The notes below the pieces were generated by a model. The model saw nothing but the letters and a program-made list of their open reading frames with translations, did no database searches and was not told the DNA's origin. A DNA stretch of 64,000 nucleotides, from NCBI RefSeq assembly GCF_029269265.1, contig NZ_JARIXP010000001.1:526591-590590 (forward strand), written 5' to 3'. A program made the position numbers and the translations under genes. Numbering within the stretch: position 1 is the stretch's first letter; each line of letters starts with the position of its first letter. Shown piece by piece: positions 9,179-17,504 of this stretch. The stretch is from Rheinheimera sp. 1928-s. Lineage in GTDB: Bacteria > Pseudomonadota > Gammaproteobacteria > Enterobacterales > Alteromonadaceae.

Positions 9179-11436
9179 CTCAAAAACAAAGCCGTACCCC
9201 AAGAAAAAAACCAGCCGCTAAAACTACCAAAGGCTCCCAGTTTGCCCGGCAAATGCTGTGGCTTGGGCTGAAAGTAGGGCTGGTGCTACTGCTTACATTA
9301 TTTATCTACCTGATTTATCTGGACAGCAAAATTACCACTTTGTTCTCTGGCCATAAATGGCAGTTTCCGGCTCAGGTTTATGCCCGTAGTCTGGAGTTAA
9401 TACCAGGTAAAAGTCTGACACAAAAGCAATTAATCAGTGAGCTTGATTTACTGCAGTACAGAGCTGTGGATGCAGTCAAAGGTCCAGGGCAATACAGTCA
9501 GAGTGGCGATAAAGTGGTGGTGTTTCGCCGTGCTTTTCAGTTTGCCGATGGTTATGATCAGGAAGAGGCTTTTACTGTGTCTTTTGCCGGTCAAAGAGTG
9601 CATAACATTTATGATCATCAGCTGAAAAAGTCGGTACAAAAAGCCCGGATTGAGCCTCAACTAGTGCAGCATTTGGTCTCTTCCGAACAAGAAGACAGAG
9701 AAATGGTGTTTTTGGCTGATCTGCCTGAACATATTAAAGACGCTTTGCTGACGATAGAAGATCGTGATTTTTATCAACATCATGGTGTATCAGTCTGGTC
9801 TGTAATCAGAGCGTTCTGGGCAAATTTGCAAGCAGGAAGAACAGTACAGGGCGGCTCGACTTTGACTCAGCAGCTGGCAAAAAACATGTATCTGACGTCT
9901 GAACAAACACTGATCCGCAAAGTAAACGAAGCACTGATCGCGCTGATCCTTGATTACCGCTACAGCAAAGATCAAATTCTTGAAGCCTATCTGAACGAAA
10001 TATTTATCGGCCAGTTCCATAACAATGCAGTGCATGGTTTTGCTTTGGGCAGTAAATTTTATTTTGGCAAGCCGTTGAATGAGTTATTGCCGGAAGAATA
10101 TGCGCTGTTGGTGGCTATTGTAAAAGGCCCCTCTTATTACGACCCACGTCGTTTTGGCGCCAGAGCTAAAAGCAGGCGTGATCTGGTGCTGAAAATGCTG
10201 CATAACGAAAAGTTATTGTCAGAGGCTGAATATAAGCGTGCTGTCAGTAAACCTTTGGCCGTGATCCCTATGGGCCATCATTTAAAAGGCCGTTCACCTT
10301 CTTATCTGGATGCAGTAAAACGTGAACTGAAGGATTTAGTGACAGATCCGGCTACCATTGAAAGCGGTATGAAAATTTTTACTTATATGGATCCCCAGGC
10401 TCAACTGGCAGCAGAGCATACAGTGAAACAACGTTTGTCTGAGCTGGATAGCAAACTGGAAGCTGCTATGGTGGTAACGGATTATCAGGCCGGTGCATAC
10501 AAAGCCATAGTGGGTGGCAAAGCCGTGCATTTTGCTGGTTATAACAGAGCCTTAGATGCCCGTCGTCAGATTGGCAGTATAGTAAAACCTGTATTGTATT
10601 TGCAGGCGCTGGCGAAACCTAATCAGTTCAGTCTGGCCACTATGCTGGATGACAGCCCTATCCATCTGAAAGGTAATCCGAAGGGCTGGAGTCCACAGAA
10701 TTTTGACAAGAAATTCCGCGGCCAGGTCACCTTGATCCAGGCGTTATCAGAATCACTCAATGTCCCTACAGTGCGTTTGGGTTTAAAGCTAGGTTTACCT
10801 GCATTGCAGGATGGCTTTCAACGTTTAGGGCTTGAGCGTGAATTGAAACTGCAGCCTGCAGCCTTTTTAGGAGCTGTAGAGCTGACTCCTGCTGAAGTGG
10901 CGCAGCTGTATCAGGTTATTGCCAATAAAGGCCGTTATATAAAATTAGCCAGCATAGAGTCAATTACTAAAACTGACGGTACTATGCTTTATCAGCGCAG
11001 AAACATTGTGCAACAAAGAGTTACAGAAGAAGCAGACTACCTGTTGCAATATGCGATGCAGCAAAGCACCCGCAGCGGTACTGCAAAAACTCTGGCAAAT
11101 CAGTTTGCAGGTATACGTTTTGCGGGAAAAACCGGCACCTCCAGTGATCACAAAGACAGCTGGTTCACAGGTTTTGAGCATGAAAGCTCGGTCACCATCT
11201 GGTTAGGACGAGATGATAATAAATCTATAGGTTTGACAGGGGGATCGGGTGCTTTAACCTTATTTAGTCAGTACTTCAGAATGGTGCCTCCGAACTCTTT
11301 GTTCAGAGCTGTGCCACCAGATGTCACTTTAGGGCGTTTTTCTGCCAGCACGGGCAGGGCTTTAGCCGAGCATTGTGGCGGAACTCTGTTATTGCCAAAA
11401 GTTGTCAGTGCGACACTACTTACGGAATGCGAATAA
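9175..11436 (+). CDS. mrcB: penicillin-binding protein 1B (bifunctional transglycosylase/transpeptidase)
   Basis: Class A PBP that polymerises and cross-links peptidoglycan at the inner membrane. The 753-residue protein has a Lys/Arg-rich cytoplasmic tail, one membrane segment at about residues 27-48, and a UB2H-like region (KWQFPAQVYARSLELIPG onward) that in E. coli PBP1B contacts LpoB. The GT51 domain follows, with EDRDFYQHHGVS and the QGGSTLTQQLAKN motif. The transpeptidase domain has GSIVKP (SxxK serine), SESLNVP (SxN) and FAGKTGTSSDHKDSW (KTG). Length fits the family (750-850). It starts within the hrpB stop (ATGA), and hrpB-mrcB is a common gammaproteobacterial order. Confidence 0.96.
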   Translation: MTQKQSRTPRKKPAAKTTKGSQFARQMLWLGLKVGLVLLLTLFIYLIYLDSKITTLFSGHKWQFPAQVYARSLELIPGKSLTQKQLISELDLLQYRAVDAVKGPGQYSQSGDKVVVFRRAFQFADGYDQEEAFTVSFAGQRVHNIYDHQLKKSVQKARIEPQLVQHLVSSEQEDREMVFLADLPEHIKDALLTIEDRDFYQHHGVSVWSVIRAFWANLQAGRTVQGGSTLTQQLAKNMYLTSEQTLIRKVNEALIALILDYRYSKDQILEAYLNEIFIGQFHNNAVHGFALGSKFYFGKPLNELLPEEYALLVAIVKGPSYYDPRRFGARAKSRRDLVLKMLHNEKLLSEAEYKRAVSKPLAVIPMGHHLKGRSPSYLDAVKRELKDLVTDPATIESGMKIFTYMDPQAQLAAEHTVKQRLSELDSKLEAAMVVTDYQAGAYKAIVGGKAVHFAGYNRALDARRQIGSIVKPVLYLQALAKPNQFSLATMLDDSPIHLKGNPKGWSPQNFDKKFRGQVTLIQALSESLNVPTVRLGLKLGLPALQDGFQRLGLERELKLQPAAFLGAVELTPAEVAQLYQVIANKGRYIKLASIESITKTDGTMLYQRRNIVQQRVTEEADYLLQYAMQQSTRSGTAKTLANQFAGIRFAGKTGTSSDHKDSWFTGFEHESSVTIWLGRDDNKSIGLTGGSGALTLFSQYFRMVPPNSLFRAVPPDVTLGRFSASTGRALAEHCGGTLLLPKVVSATLLTECE

Positions 11437-11453
11437 ACGGGAATTATTGACTT

Positions 11454-13607
11454 ATGTCGTTCAGGCCAGAGAAGCAGTTAAAAGTAGAAGAGTGGTGGTA
11501 TTTGCCGCAGCTGGATAAGCTGGCAAAGCTAAATGACAGAATGGAAGTCAGTGAAGTGGCTGATCTCGATCATTTGTGCCAAAGCGTATTAAACTTTTTC
11601 CTACTGAACTCAGGCCGTTTGATCAGTAAGGAAGAATTACTGAGAGAAGTCTGGCGAATGACCTCTGTCACTGATGGCCGTGTTGCCAGGGTGATCAGTA
11701 TTCTGCGTGATGTGTTGGGTGATGACGTAAAGTCGCCGCGTTATATTGAAACCATTCCAAAGCGCGGCTACCGCTTTATCGCTAAAGTGATTGAGCAGGA
11801 GCAACAAATCGCTCTGGCTTCCGATGGTCAAGATGAACCTCAAAGTGCAGCGGAACGCAAAGTCAACCGCATCTGGTGGGCAGCTCTCACTGTATCTACA
11901 TTGCTGTTAGGCCTGTTAGCCAGTTGGATCTTCTGGCCTTCCAGCTCAGCTGTGGAAGAGCAAGCCCCTTTTGTGAACTGGAGCCCGGTGTCTTCGCTGG
12001 ATGGGTTTGAGTATTATCCTGCTATTTCAAATGATAAAAACTTTCTGGTTTATAGTTATCAGAAAGATAAAAATCACTCTAATGTACTGATGCTGCAAAA
12101 TTTGCAGACGCATCAGACTCAACAATTAACAGATAGTGATTCCCACGACTTTGGTGCCAGTTTTCGGCCAGATGGCAAAGCTATTGCCTATCAGCGAATC
12201 AAATACAGAGAACTTTGTGAAATTCGCTTATTGAGTTTTGCCGAAGACTCTGCTCAGTCTGTTGTGGAAGATAAATTGCTCACTTCATGTGGCCTCGATG
12301 GTACTTCTACTCGCATCTCTTGGGCTCCTGATGGCAGGTCTTTATTATTCGGTAGCAATGAAAACAACGCCCAGCGTATGAGCATTTTTTCATTAGATAT
12401 AGCTTCAGGTACTAAAACGCAACTGGTTTTACCCAGCAACTCTGGCATAGGAGACTTTACTGCCCGTTACTCGCATGGTGGCGATAAAATAGCCTTTTTG
12501 CGGGATGTGGCCAGCAACTCAGTGCAAATTTGGATTATGGATTTAAATAGCAGAGAAACTTCGTTGTTGCTGCATCTAAAGCATAGTTATCCGGGAGATT
12601 TGGCTTGGAGTCATAACGATGAGTTTATTTATTACCCTGCCCGTAAATGGAATATTGAAAGTGTGAATATCAATACAGCTGAACAACAGACTGTGGCCTT
12701 AACCAATAATCATGCTTATGAAATTGCTTTAGGAGGCGACGGTGAGTTTTATGGCTCGATAGGGCGTTATGGCAATTATTATATTAAAAAATTTAATAAT
12801 CCTATAACGAACCCAACAGCCTCAGAAGAAATAGTATTTAAGTCCAATCGCAGCGAACGCCTGGTCGAGGCTAACCCTGCTGTAGACGGACCCACAGCAG
12901 CTGTTTCTATGCGAACTGGTTTGCCGCAAATCTGGTTATTTTATCCGAATGGCAGACAAGAGATGATTAGTCAGTTTGAAAGTTCTGTGGTGATTTCTGA
13001 TATGGAATTTTCAGGAGACGGCAAGCAGTTGTTGGTGCTGATTGATCAGGAGGTCTGGCTATTTAATTTAGCAGGCAAGTCTAAAAAAATCAGTGCAAAA
13101 GGTGAAGTGGTTAAAAATTTAAGCTGGGGTCAGCAAACCAATAACGTGTTTTATACGGTGAATAATAAAGGCAACTGGCAGGTTATGTCTTATCAGTTGG
13201 ATAAGGAGAGCCAAACTGAGGTTTATCTGAATGGTGTGGATTTATTTGTTCAAAGTAAAGGTAGTGATCACCAGTTAAAAAGACTTGCCTTGACAGGCGA
13301 TTACATTCTGTTCAGCGGTGAAGGGGAGGTGCTTTTAAACGCAAACACTCAAGATTTGATGTTTGCTGAGTCTTCTACTTTTGTACTTCGCGAAAACGGC
13401 ATTTATTTTTCAGCCGTTAATGATAAGCAACAAAGTCAGTTATTTTTTTACTCCTATAAAGAGAAAGCAATATACCCTTTAGATCTTGTTTCTGATTTAT
13501 ATTCGTCCAGATTCTCTTTAAGCCATGATGGCCAATATATTTATATGGTGATAGGTGAAAGTCAGGATTTGGATATTGCCAAATTTGAGTTAAAAACCAC
13601 AAATTAA
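11454..13607 (+). CDS. membrane-anchored ToxR/CadC-type transcriptional regulator with TolB/PD40-like periplasmic domain
   Basis: A 717-residue one-component regulator. Residues about 35-112 form an OmpR/ToxR-type winged helix (VLNFFLLNSGRLISKEELL, VARVISILRDVLGD, YIETIPKRGYRF). Residues 140-161 (IWWAALTVSTLLLGLLASWIF) are one membrane helix, and about 555 residues then lie in the periplasm. That part carries repeated beta-propeller strands of the PD40/WD40-like kind, for example FRPDGKAIAYQ and MRTGLPQIWLF. Two cysteines (RELCEIRL and LLTSCGLDG) could form a disulfide, and the second regulator at 14042 has an equivalent pair. The ligand is unknown. It is 17 bases after mrcB, so co-transcription with hrpB-mrcB is possible. 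Confidence 0.87.
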   Translation: MSFRPEKQLKVEEWWYLPQLDKLAKLNDRMEVSEVADLDHLCQSVLNFFLLNSGRLISKEELLREVWRMTSVTDGRVARVISILRDVLGDDVKSPRYIETIPKRGYRFIAKVIEQEQQIALASDGQDEPQSAAERKVNRIWWAALTVSTLLLGLLASWIFWPSSSAVEEQAPFVNWSPVSSLDGFEYYPAISNDKNFLVYSYQKDKNHSNVLMLQNLQTHQTQQLTDSDSHDFGASFRPDGKAIAYQRIKYRELCEIRLLSFAEDSAQSVVEDKLLTSCGLDGTSTRISWAPDGRSLLFGSNENNAQRMSIFSLDIASGTKTQLVLPSNSGIGDFTARYSHGGDKIAFLRDVASNSVQIWIMDLNSRETSLLLHLKHSYPGDLAWSHNDEFIYYPARKWNIESVNINTAEQQTVALTNNHAYEIALGGDGEFYGSIGRYGNYYIKKFNNPITNPTASEEIVFKSNRSERLVEANPAVDGPTAAVSMRTGLPQIWLFYPNGRQEMISQFESSVVISDMEFSGDGKQLLVLIDQEVWLFNLAGKSKKISAKGEVVKNLSWGQQTNNVFYTVNNKGNWQVMSYQLDKESQTEVYLNGVDLFVQSKGSDHQLKRLALTGDYILFSGEGEVLLNANTQDLMFAESSTFVLRENGIYFSAVNDKQQSQLFFYSYKEKAIYPLDLVSDLYSSRFSLSHDGQYIYMVIGESQDLDIAKFELKTTN

Positions 13608-13616
13608 TCATTAATT

Positions 13617-13682
13617 TATAATCATTTCATCAGTTTATGTTTTTTAATGGAACCGATACTTCAGTGGTCAAATTCAACCACT
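13617..13682 (+). promoter_or_regulatory. candidate promoter and short inverted repeat ahead of the CMNWPFC peptide gene
   Basis: A TATAAT hexamer lies at 13617-13622; no convincing -35 is present. AGTGGT (13663-13668) and ACCACT (13677-13682) form an inverted repeat in the leader, ending 18 bases before the peptide ATG at 13701. Either a protein operator or an RNA hairpin is possible. This is a motif-level guess only. Confidence 0.35.
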
Positions 13683-13700
13683 CAACATTGGAACTCTATT

Positions 13701-13976
13701 ATGAAACTGATTAAATTTATCGCTGCCGCTGCTTTAATTGCTTCAACTTCTTTAGTTTCTGGCGCTAACCCTGCGCCTGTTAGTGTGGCACCAGATACAA
13801 TAGCTGCTTGCATGAATTGGCCATTTTGCCGTGATGTGGAAATTTCTGAGCAAACAACAGAGGTGAAACAATATATTGCTTATTGCATGAACTGGCCATT
13901 CTGCCGTGATGTTGAAGTGACAGACCAGGTGCTGCCACAACAACTGCAAACAGAAACAGTTCGCAAAGCCGCATAA
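13701..13976 (+). CDS. small secreted peptide precursor with two CMNWPFCRDVE repeats, unknown function
   Basis: I do not recognise this gene. The frame is open from 13647, but ATG 13701 gives a clean signal peptide (MKLIKFIAAAALIASTSLVSG, about residues 1-21) and a 91-residue precursor. The mature part has two near-identical 18-residue units starting at residues 34 and 59, exactly 25 residues apart: I-A-[A/Y]-CMNWPFCRDVE-[I/V]-[S/T]-[E/D]-Q. Each unit has a C-x5-C pair (C37/C43 and C62/C68), which could close as a small loop. Third-base differences between the two DNA copies (for example AATTGG against AACTGG) suggest selection on the protein. It lies between two paralogous membrane regulators in the same direction, so a signalling or sensed-peptide role is tempting but unproven. 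Confidence 0.75.
   Translation: MKLIKFIAAAALIASTSLVSGANPAPVSVAPDTIAACMNWPFCRDVEISEQTTEVKQYIAYCMNWPFCRDVEVTDQVLPQQLQTETVRKAA
13809..13916 (+). repeat. tandem 75-base spaced repeat encoding CMNWPFCRDVE
   Basis: Two 33-base copies, at 13809-13841 and 13884-13916, encode the same eleven residues and differ only at synonymous positions. Their starts are 75 bases apart, which keeps the frame. They lie inside the small secreted peptide gene. Confidence 0.9.
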
Positions 13977-14005
13977 CTCCCGCTCTACTTTTCGCCTGAA
14001 TTGGT

Positions 14006-14036
14006 TATAATCCGCCTACTTGTTTATGTAGGCGGA
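14006..14036 (+). promoter_or_regulatory. -10 element and perfect 9-base inverted repeat at the start of the second regulator
   Basis: TATAAT at 14006-14011 is followed by TCCGCCTAC (14011-14019) and its perfect inverse GTAGGCGGA (14028-14036) around an eight-base spacer. The right arm holds the only purine-rich stretch able to act as a ribosome-binding site (GGCGGA), five bases before the ATG at 14042. As DNA it could be an operator straddling the transcription start. As RNA from an upstream promoter, for example read-through from the peptide gene, the hairpin would hide the ribosome-binding site. No T-run follows, so it is not an ordinary terminator. Confidence 0.5.
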
Positions 14037-14041
14037 TCCTT

Positions 14042-16132
14042 ATGCAACATACAGCAGACTACCTGACCTTTGGTCAATGGCGGTATCTGCGTACCATTGG
14101 TCAATTACAGCCTCTGTCAGCGTCCGCTGATCCGGAGGTGCTGACATTGGAACCCCGGTTGCATAAGCTGCTTAATTTTTTCCTCGATCATAAAGATTTG
14201 GTGGTCAGTCGCGAGCAAATTCTGTCCGGAGTCTGGGGAGAAGGGCTTGGATCGGATGAGTCGTTAACCCGAGCCATAGCTGCACTAAGGCGTGCTTTAC
14301 AAGACAGCAGAGTGGAACCGACTTATATCGCAACCTTGTCGAAAAAAGGCTACTGCTGGCTGGCTCCTGTGGCAGCGGTTGATTTGCCTCCAGTCAGTCA
14401 TACTGCAGAACCAGACACGGCGGCTCCTCTGGATTTGCTTAGCACTCAACACGCCATAGACAGCTGGCACAGTGGTAAAAAGAGTAAACTAAAACGTATT
14501 CGCTATATCTGGTTCAGTACCTTAGTCTTGTTACTTTTTAGTCTGAGTTTTGCTTTGCTGGTCATTAAAATGAACGAAAAAGCAACCTTACCCCGTTACT
14601 TGCAAGTCACGCCTGTCAGCGCTTTGGACGGTAAAGAGCAAACGCCATTATTATCCAGTGATCAGTCTTTATTGCTATTTCAACATCAGTTGCCCAATGA
14701 ATCCAATTGGCGCTGGGTGGCGCAACAATTACCTTCGATGCAATCCCGCCGTGATGAGCAAACTTTTCAGCAGCTTTCTCAGCCTCATTGGGACAAGGCA
14801 AATCAGATTATATTCCGCGCTCAGCAGCAACAGGATTGTGTGTTCTGGCGTAAAACTGTTAAACCCCAGTTTTCGGCCGCTACTCCGTTGTTTTCCTGCC
14901 ATCAGTTTATCGCCGCAGGGCAAGCCATAACGGCCGATGGCCTCTATTGGCTGGATTTAGATCCGGCTACCGGACAAAGCCAACTCTGGCTGTGGCAGCA
15001 GGACAGCTCGCAACGCTTGTTGATGCAGTTTCCAGCCTGGTGGCGCGGTGTCAGCCATTTGATTGTCAGAGATAAAACCGCTTATGCCTTAGCTCAGTTA
15101 GGTTACAGTCGTTCTTCGCTGATCGAACTTGATTTGACAGATTCGGACTGGAAACTTATTGCGGACTTTGACTTCTCGGCGAATCAATTAACCTGGTGGG
15201 GGGAGCATGACTTGTTGGTGAATAAGTCTGCTCACCAGCTTCAGGTGTTGTCGCTGCGTACAGGCAACAGCAGGGTCTTTGGTGAAATGACCTTCAATCT
15301 GGCCGATAGTTCTGTATGGAAACAGTCTTTACTGGCAGTTTATCCTGCGCAAGCTGTGACGGATTTACGTCAGTTGCAATGGCAGGAGCAAAGCAGTCAT
15401 ATAGTGGCTCTGCCTTTTGTGGAAAGTAATAGATCCGAATCTTTATTACTGGTGCTACAGGACCAGTATTTCTTTGTATCAGACCGCTCAGGTTTACCCC
15501 AACTGTGGCGTTCGGACGGGCAAAACACACAGCAAATCAGCCATTTTAAAACACAGTTGGCGATTCAGCAGCTGTTATGGTTTGGCGGCAAATTGGTGCT
15601 ATTGATTGATAGACAACTCTTTGAGTATTCATCAGCGCAAGATGAGTTGTTGCCTTTGACCGAAATATTGCCAGGCAGTGAACGTTTTGTCGTCTGCAAT
15701 GACGCTTTGTACTGGACGTCCTATGGTCAGAAAGGCTGGGCATTACATCAGCTAGAGCAAGCTAAGGTGAGTCAACTGTTGACGGATATAGTGAATGTGC
15801 AGTGCGGACCGGATCAAAGCCTGGTTGTGCAGCAGCAGGATTCATCTTATCTGAAACAATGGCAACAAGGACAGCTTATGACACTGCCAGTGCAAATCAA
15901 CTGGCGGACAACGCCAGCAGAGGCATGGGCCAGCACTGAAACCGGTTTGTATTGGTTATCTGACAAGGGATCAGAGTTAAATTATTACGACTGGAATACT
16001 AAACAGCAGCAACAATGGCCGCTGTCAGAAGCGGCTCATGCCTTGATAGCAGGGAAGGGCGCTTTGTTTACAGAGCAATTCAGGGTTCAGGACACAGACA
16101 TTGTCTGGCTGCATCCTGAGCCTGATTTGTGA
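14042..16132 (+). CDS. second membrane-anchored ToxR/CadC-type regulator, paralogue of the 11454 gene
   Basis: A 696-residue one-component regulator with an N-terminal winged helix (about 35-110: LLNFFLDHKDLVVSREQIL, LTRAIAALRRALQDSR, YIATLSKKGYCW), one membrane helix at about 154-176, and a long periplasmic domain. The periplasmic part shares landmarks with the first regulator: TPVSALDG against SPVSSLDG just after the membrane, and DRSGLPQLW against MRTGLPQIW further on. A cysteine pair (QQDCVFW and LFSCHQF) is also equivalent. It therefore looks like an ancient duplicate rather than a recent one. It follows the CMNWPFC peptide gene by 65 bases, with an inverted repeat in between. The signal sensed is unknown. 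Confidence 0.85.
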   Translation: MQHTADYLTFGQWRYLRTIGQLQPLSASADPEVLTLEPRLHKLLNFFLDHKDLVVSREQILSGVWGEGLGSDESLTRAIAALRRALQDSRVEPTYIATLSKKGYCWLAPVAAVDLPPVSHTAEPDTAAPLDLLSTQHAIDSWHSGKKSKLKRIRYIWFSTLVLLLFSLSFALLVIKMNEKATLPRYLQVTPVSALDGKEQTPLLSSDQSLLLFQHQLPNESNWRWVAQQLPSMQSRRDEQTFQQLSQPHWDKANQIIFRAQQQQDCVFWRKTVKPQFSAATPLFSCHQFIAAGQAITADGLYWLDLDPATGQSQLWLWQQDSSQRLLMQFPAWWRGVSHLIVRDKTAYALAQLGYSRSSLIELDLTDSDWKLIADFDFSANQLTWWGEHDLLVNKSAHQLQVLSLRTGNSRVFGEMTFNLADSSVWKQSLLAVYPAQAVTDLRQLQWQEQSSHIVALPFVESNRSESLLLVLQDQYFFVSDRSGLPQLWRSDGQNTQQISHFKTQLAIQQLLWFGGKLVLLIDRQLFEYSSAQDELLPLTEILPGSERFVVCNDALYWTSYGQKGWALHQLEQAKVSQLLTDIVNVQCGPDQSLVVQQQDSSYLKQWQQGQLMTLPVQINWRTTPAEAWASTETGLYWLSDKGSELNYYDWNTKQQQQWPLSEAAHALIAGKGALFTEQFRVQDTDIVWLHPEPDL

Positions 16133-16143
16133 TAGCGAAGACT

Positions 16144-17430
16144 TTAAGCCTTCAGTTGGATAAAAGCTTTTTTGGCTGCAGCTATGGTGTAGGCCAGATC
16201 GTCATCTGTATGAGCGACAGACAAGAAACCCGCCTCATAAGCTGAAGGGGCCAGATAAACGCCCTGGTCCAACATCAGATGGAAAAAACGCTTAAAGGCA
16301 GCGATATCACACTGAGTGGCTTGCTGATAGTTGGTGATTTGCGCTTCATTGCTGAAAAATACCCCAAACATACCACCGACCTGAGTGGTCGCAAGTGGAA
16401 TGCCCACTTCCTTAGCCGCTGCTGCTAAACCTTCAATCAACTGCGTGGTTTTGGCTGTGAGTACATCATAAACACCAGGCTTACGGATTTCTGTCAGTGC
16501 AGCTAAACCAGCAGCCATAGCTATAGGGTTACCTGATAAAGTGCCCGCCTGATAGACACCACCTAAAGGTGCGATGTGCTGCATAATGTCGCGACGGCCA
16601 CCAAAAGCGCCAACCGGCATACCACCACCTATAATTTTACCTAAAGTGGTCAGGTCAGGTTTGATGTTGTAATAAGCCTGAGCGCCCCCTAAAGCAACCC
16701 GGAAGCCTGTCATCACTTCATCAAAAATCAGCACAGCACCGTACTGGTCACAAAGGGCACGTAAACCTGCTAAAAAGCCTGGGGCAGGCGGAATACAGTT
16801 CATATTGCCTGCAACTGGTTCGACAATAATACAAGCCAGATCAGCACCTTGTTCGGCAAAAATCTGTTTCACCTGCTCTAAGTTATTAAACTCTGCCGTC
16901 AGAGTGTATTTAGCAAAATCAGCTGGTACGCCAGGTGAATTCGGTACACCCAAAGTTAAAGCGCCAGAACCGGCTTTGACCAATAAAGAGTCGGCATGAC
17001 CGTGGTAACAACCTTCGAATTTTAAAATGCTGTTGCGACCGGTAAAACCACGGGCTAAGCGAATAGCGCTCATAGTGGCTTCTGTGCCTGAGCTGACCAT
17101 ACGAACCATTTCCATGCTGGGCACTAATTCGCAAATGGTTTCCGCCATGGTTATTTCAGCAGGGCAAGGTGCACCAAAACTTAAGCCTTTTTCAGCAGCT
17201 TTAATCACAGCTTCGCGGATAGCAGGGTGGTTGTGACCCAGCAACATGGGGCCCCAGGAGCCTATGTAATCGATATATTTTTTGCCATCGACATCATATA
17301 AATAGGCACCATTGGCGCTGTCGATAAAAACCGGTGTGCCGCCGACGCTTTTAAAAGCACGAACTGGTGAATTTACACCACCAGGAATAGTTTTTTGGGC
17401 TTGCTGAAATAACTGCTCTGACTTGGACAT
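16144..17430 (-). CDS. hemL: glutamate-1-semialdehyde 2,1-aminomutase
   Basis: PLP enzyme converting glutamate-1-semialdehyde to 5-aminolevulinate in the C5 route to haem. The 428-residue protein matches the family throughout: [13 protein letters not shown]-like start ([19 protein letters not shown]), [20 protein letters not shown] (phosphate-binding), [16 protein letters not shown], and [18 protein letters not shown] with the lysine that holds PLP. It is convergent with the second regulator, leaving only 11 bases between the stops. A small hairpin at 17464-17482 upstream belongs to pyrB. Confidence 0.97.
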   Translation of the reverse strand: MSKSEQLFQQAQKTIPGGVNSPVRAFKSVGGTPVFIDSANGAYLYDVDGKKYIDYIGSWGPMLLGHNHPAIREAVIKAAEKGLSFGAPCPAEITMAETICELVPSMEMVRMVSSGTEATMSAIRLARGFTGRNSILKFEGCYHGHADSLLVKAGSGALTLGVPNSPGVPADFAKYTLTAEFNNLEQVKQIFAEQGADLACIIVEPVAGNMNCIPPAPGFLAGLRALCDQYGAVLIFDEVMTGFRVALGGAQAYYNIKPDLTTLGKIIGGGMPVGAFGGRRDIMQHIAPLGGVYQAGTLSGNPIAMAAGLAALTEIRKPGVYDVLTAKTTQLIEGLAAAAKEVGIPLATTQVGGMFGVFFSNEAQITNYQQATQCDIAAFKRFFHLMLDQGVYLAPSAYEAGFLSVAHTDDDLAYTIAAAKKAFIQLKA

Positions 17431-17463
17431 AGAAGATCCTTAAAACGAAACCTTTAAAAGAAG

Positions 17464-17482
17464 GTCGGGCACAAAGCCCGAC
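17464..17482 (-). terminator. hairpin between pyrB and hemL, possible pyrB terminator
   Basis: GTCGGGC (17464-17470) pairs with GCCCGAC (17476-17482) around a five-base loop, 22 bases past the pyrB stop. On the minus strand it is followed by CTTCTTTT, a weak T-tract. It could end pyrB transcription or act in the hemL leader. Confidence 0.55.
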
Positions 17483-17504
17483 TTAAAGATAATTTTGTTG
17501 TAGC

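Noticed and set aside
13809-13916. Possible CRISPR or tandem-repeat array
   Set aside because: Only two copies, in frame, with synonymous differences; this is a coding repeat.
13752-13974. Minus-strand frames opposite the CMNWPFC peptide gene
   Set aside because: They are antisense images of the repeat; the plus-strand gene has the signal peptide and the conserved repeats.
14011-14036. Terminator reading for the hairpin before the second regulator
   Set aside because: No T-run follows the stem and the start codon is only five bases away.
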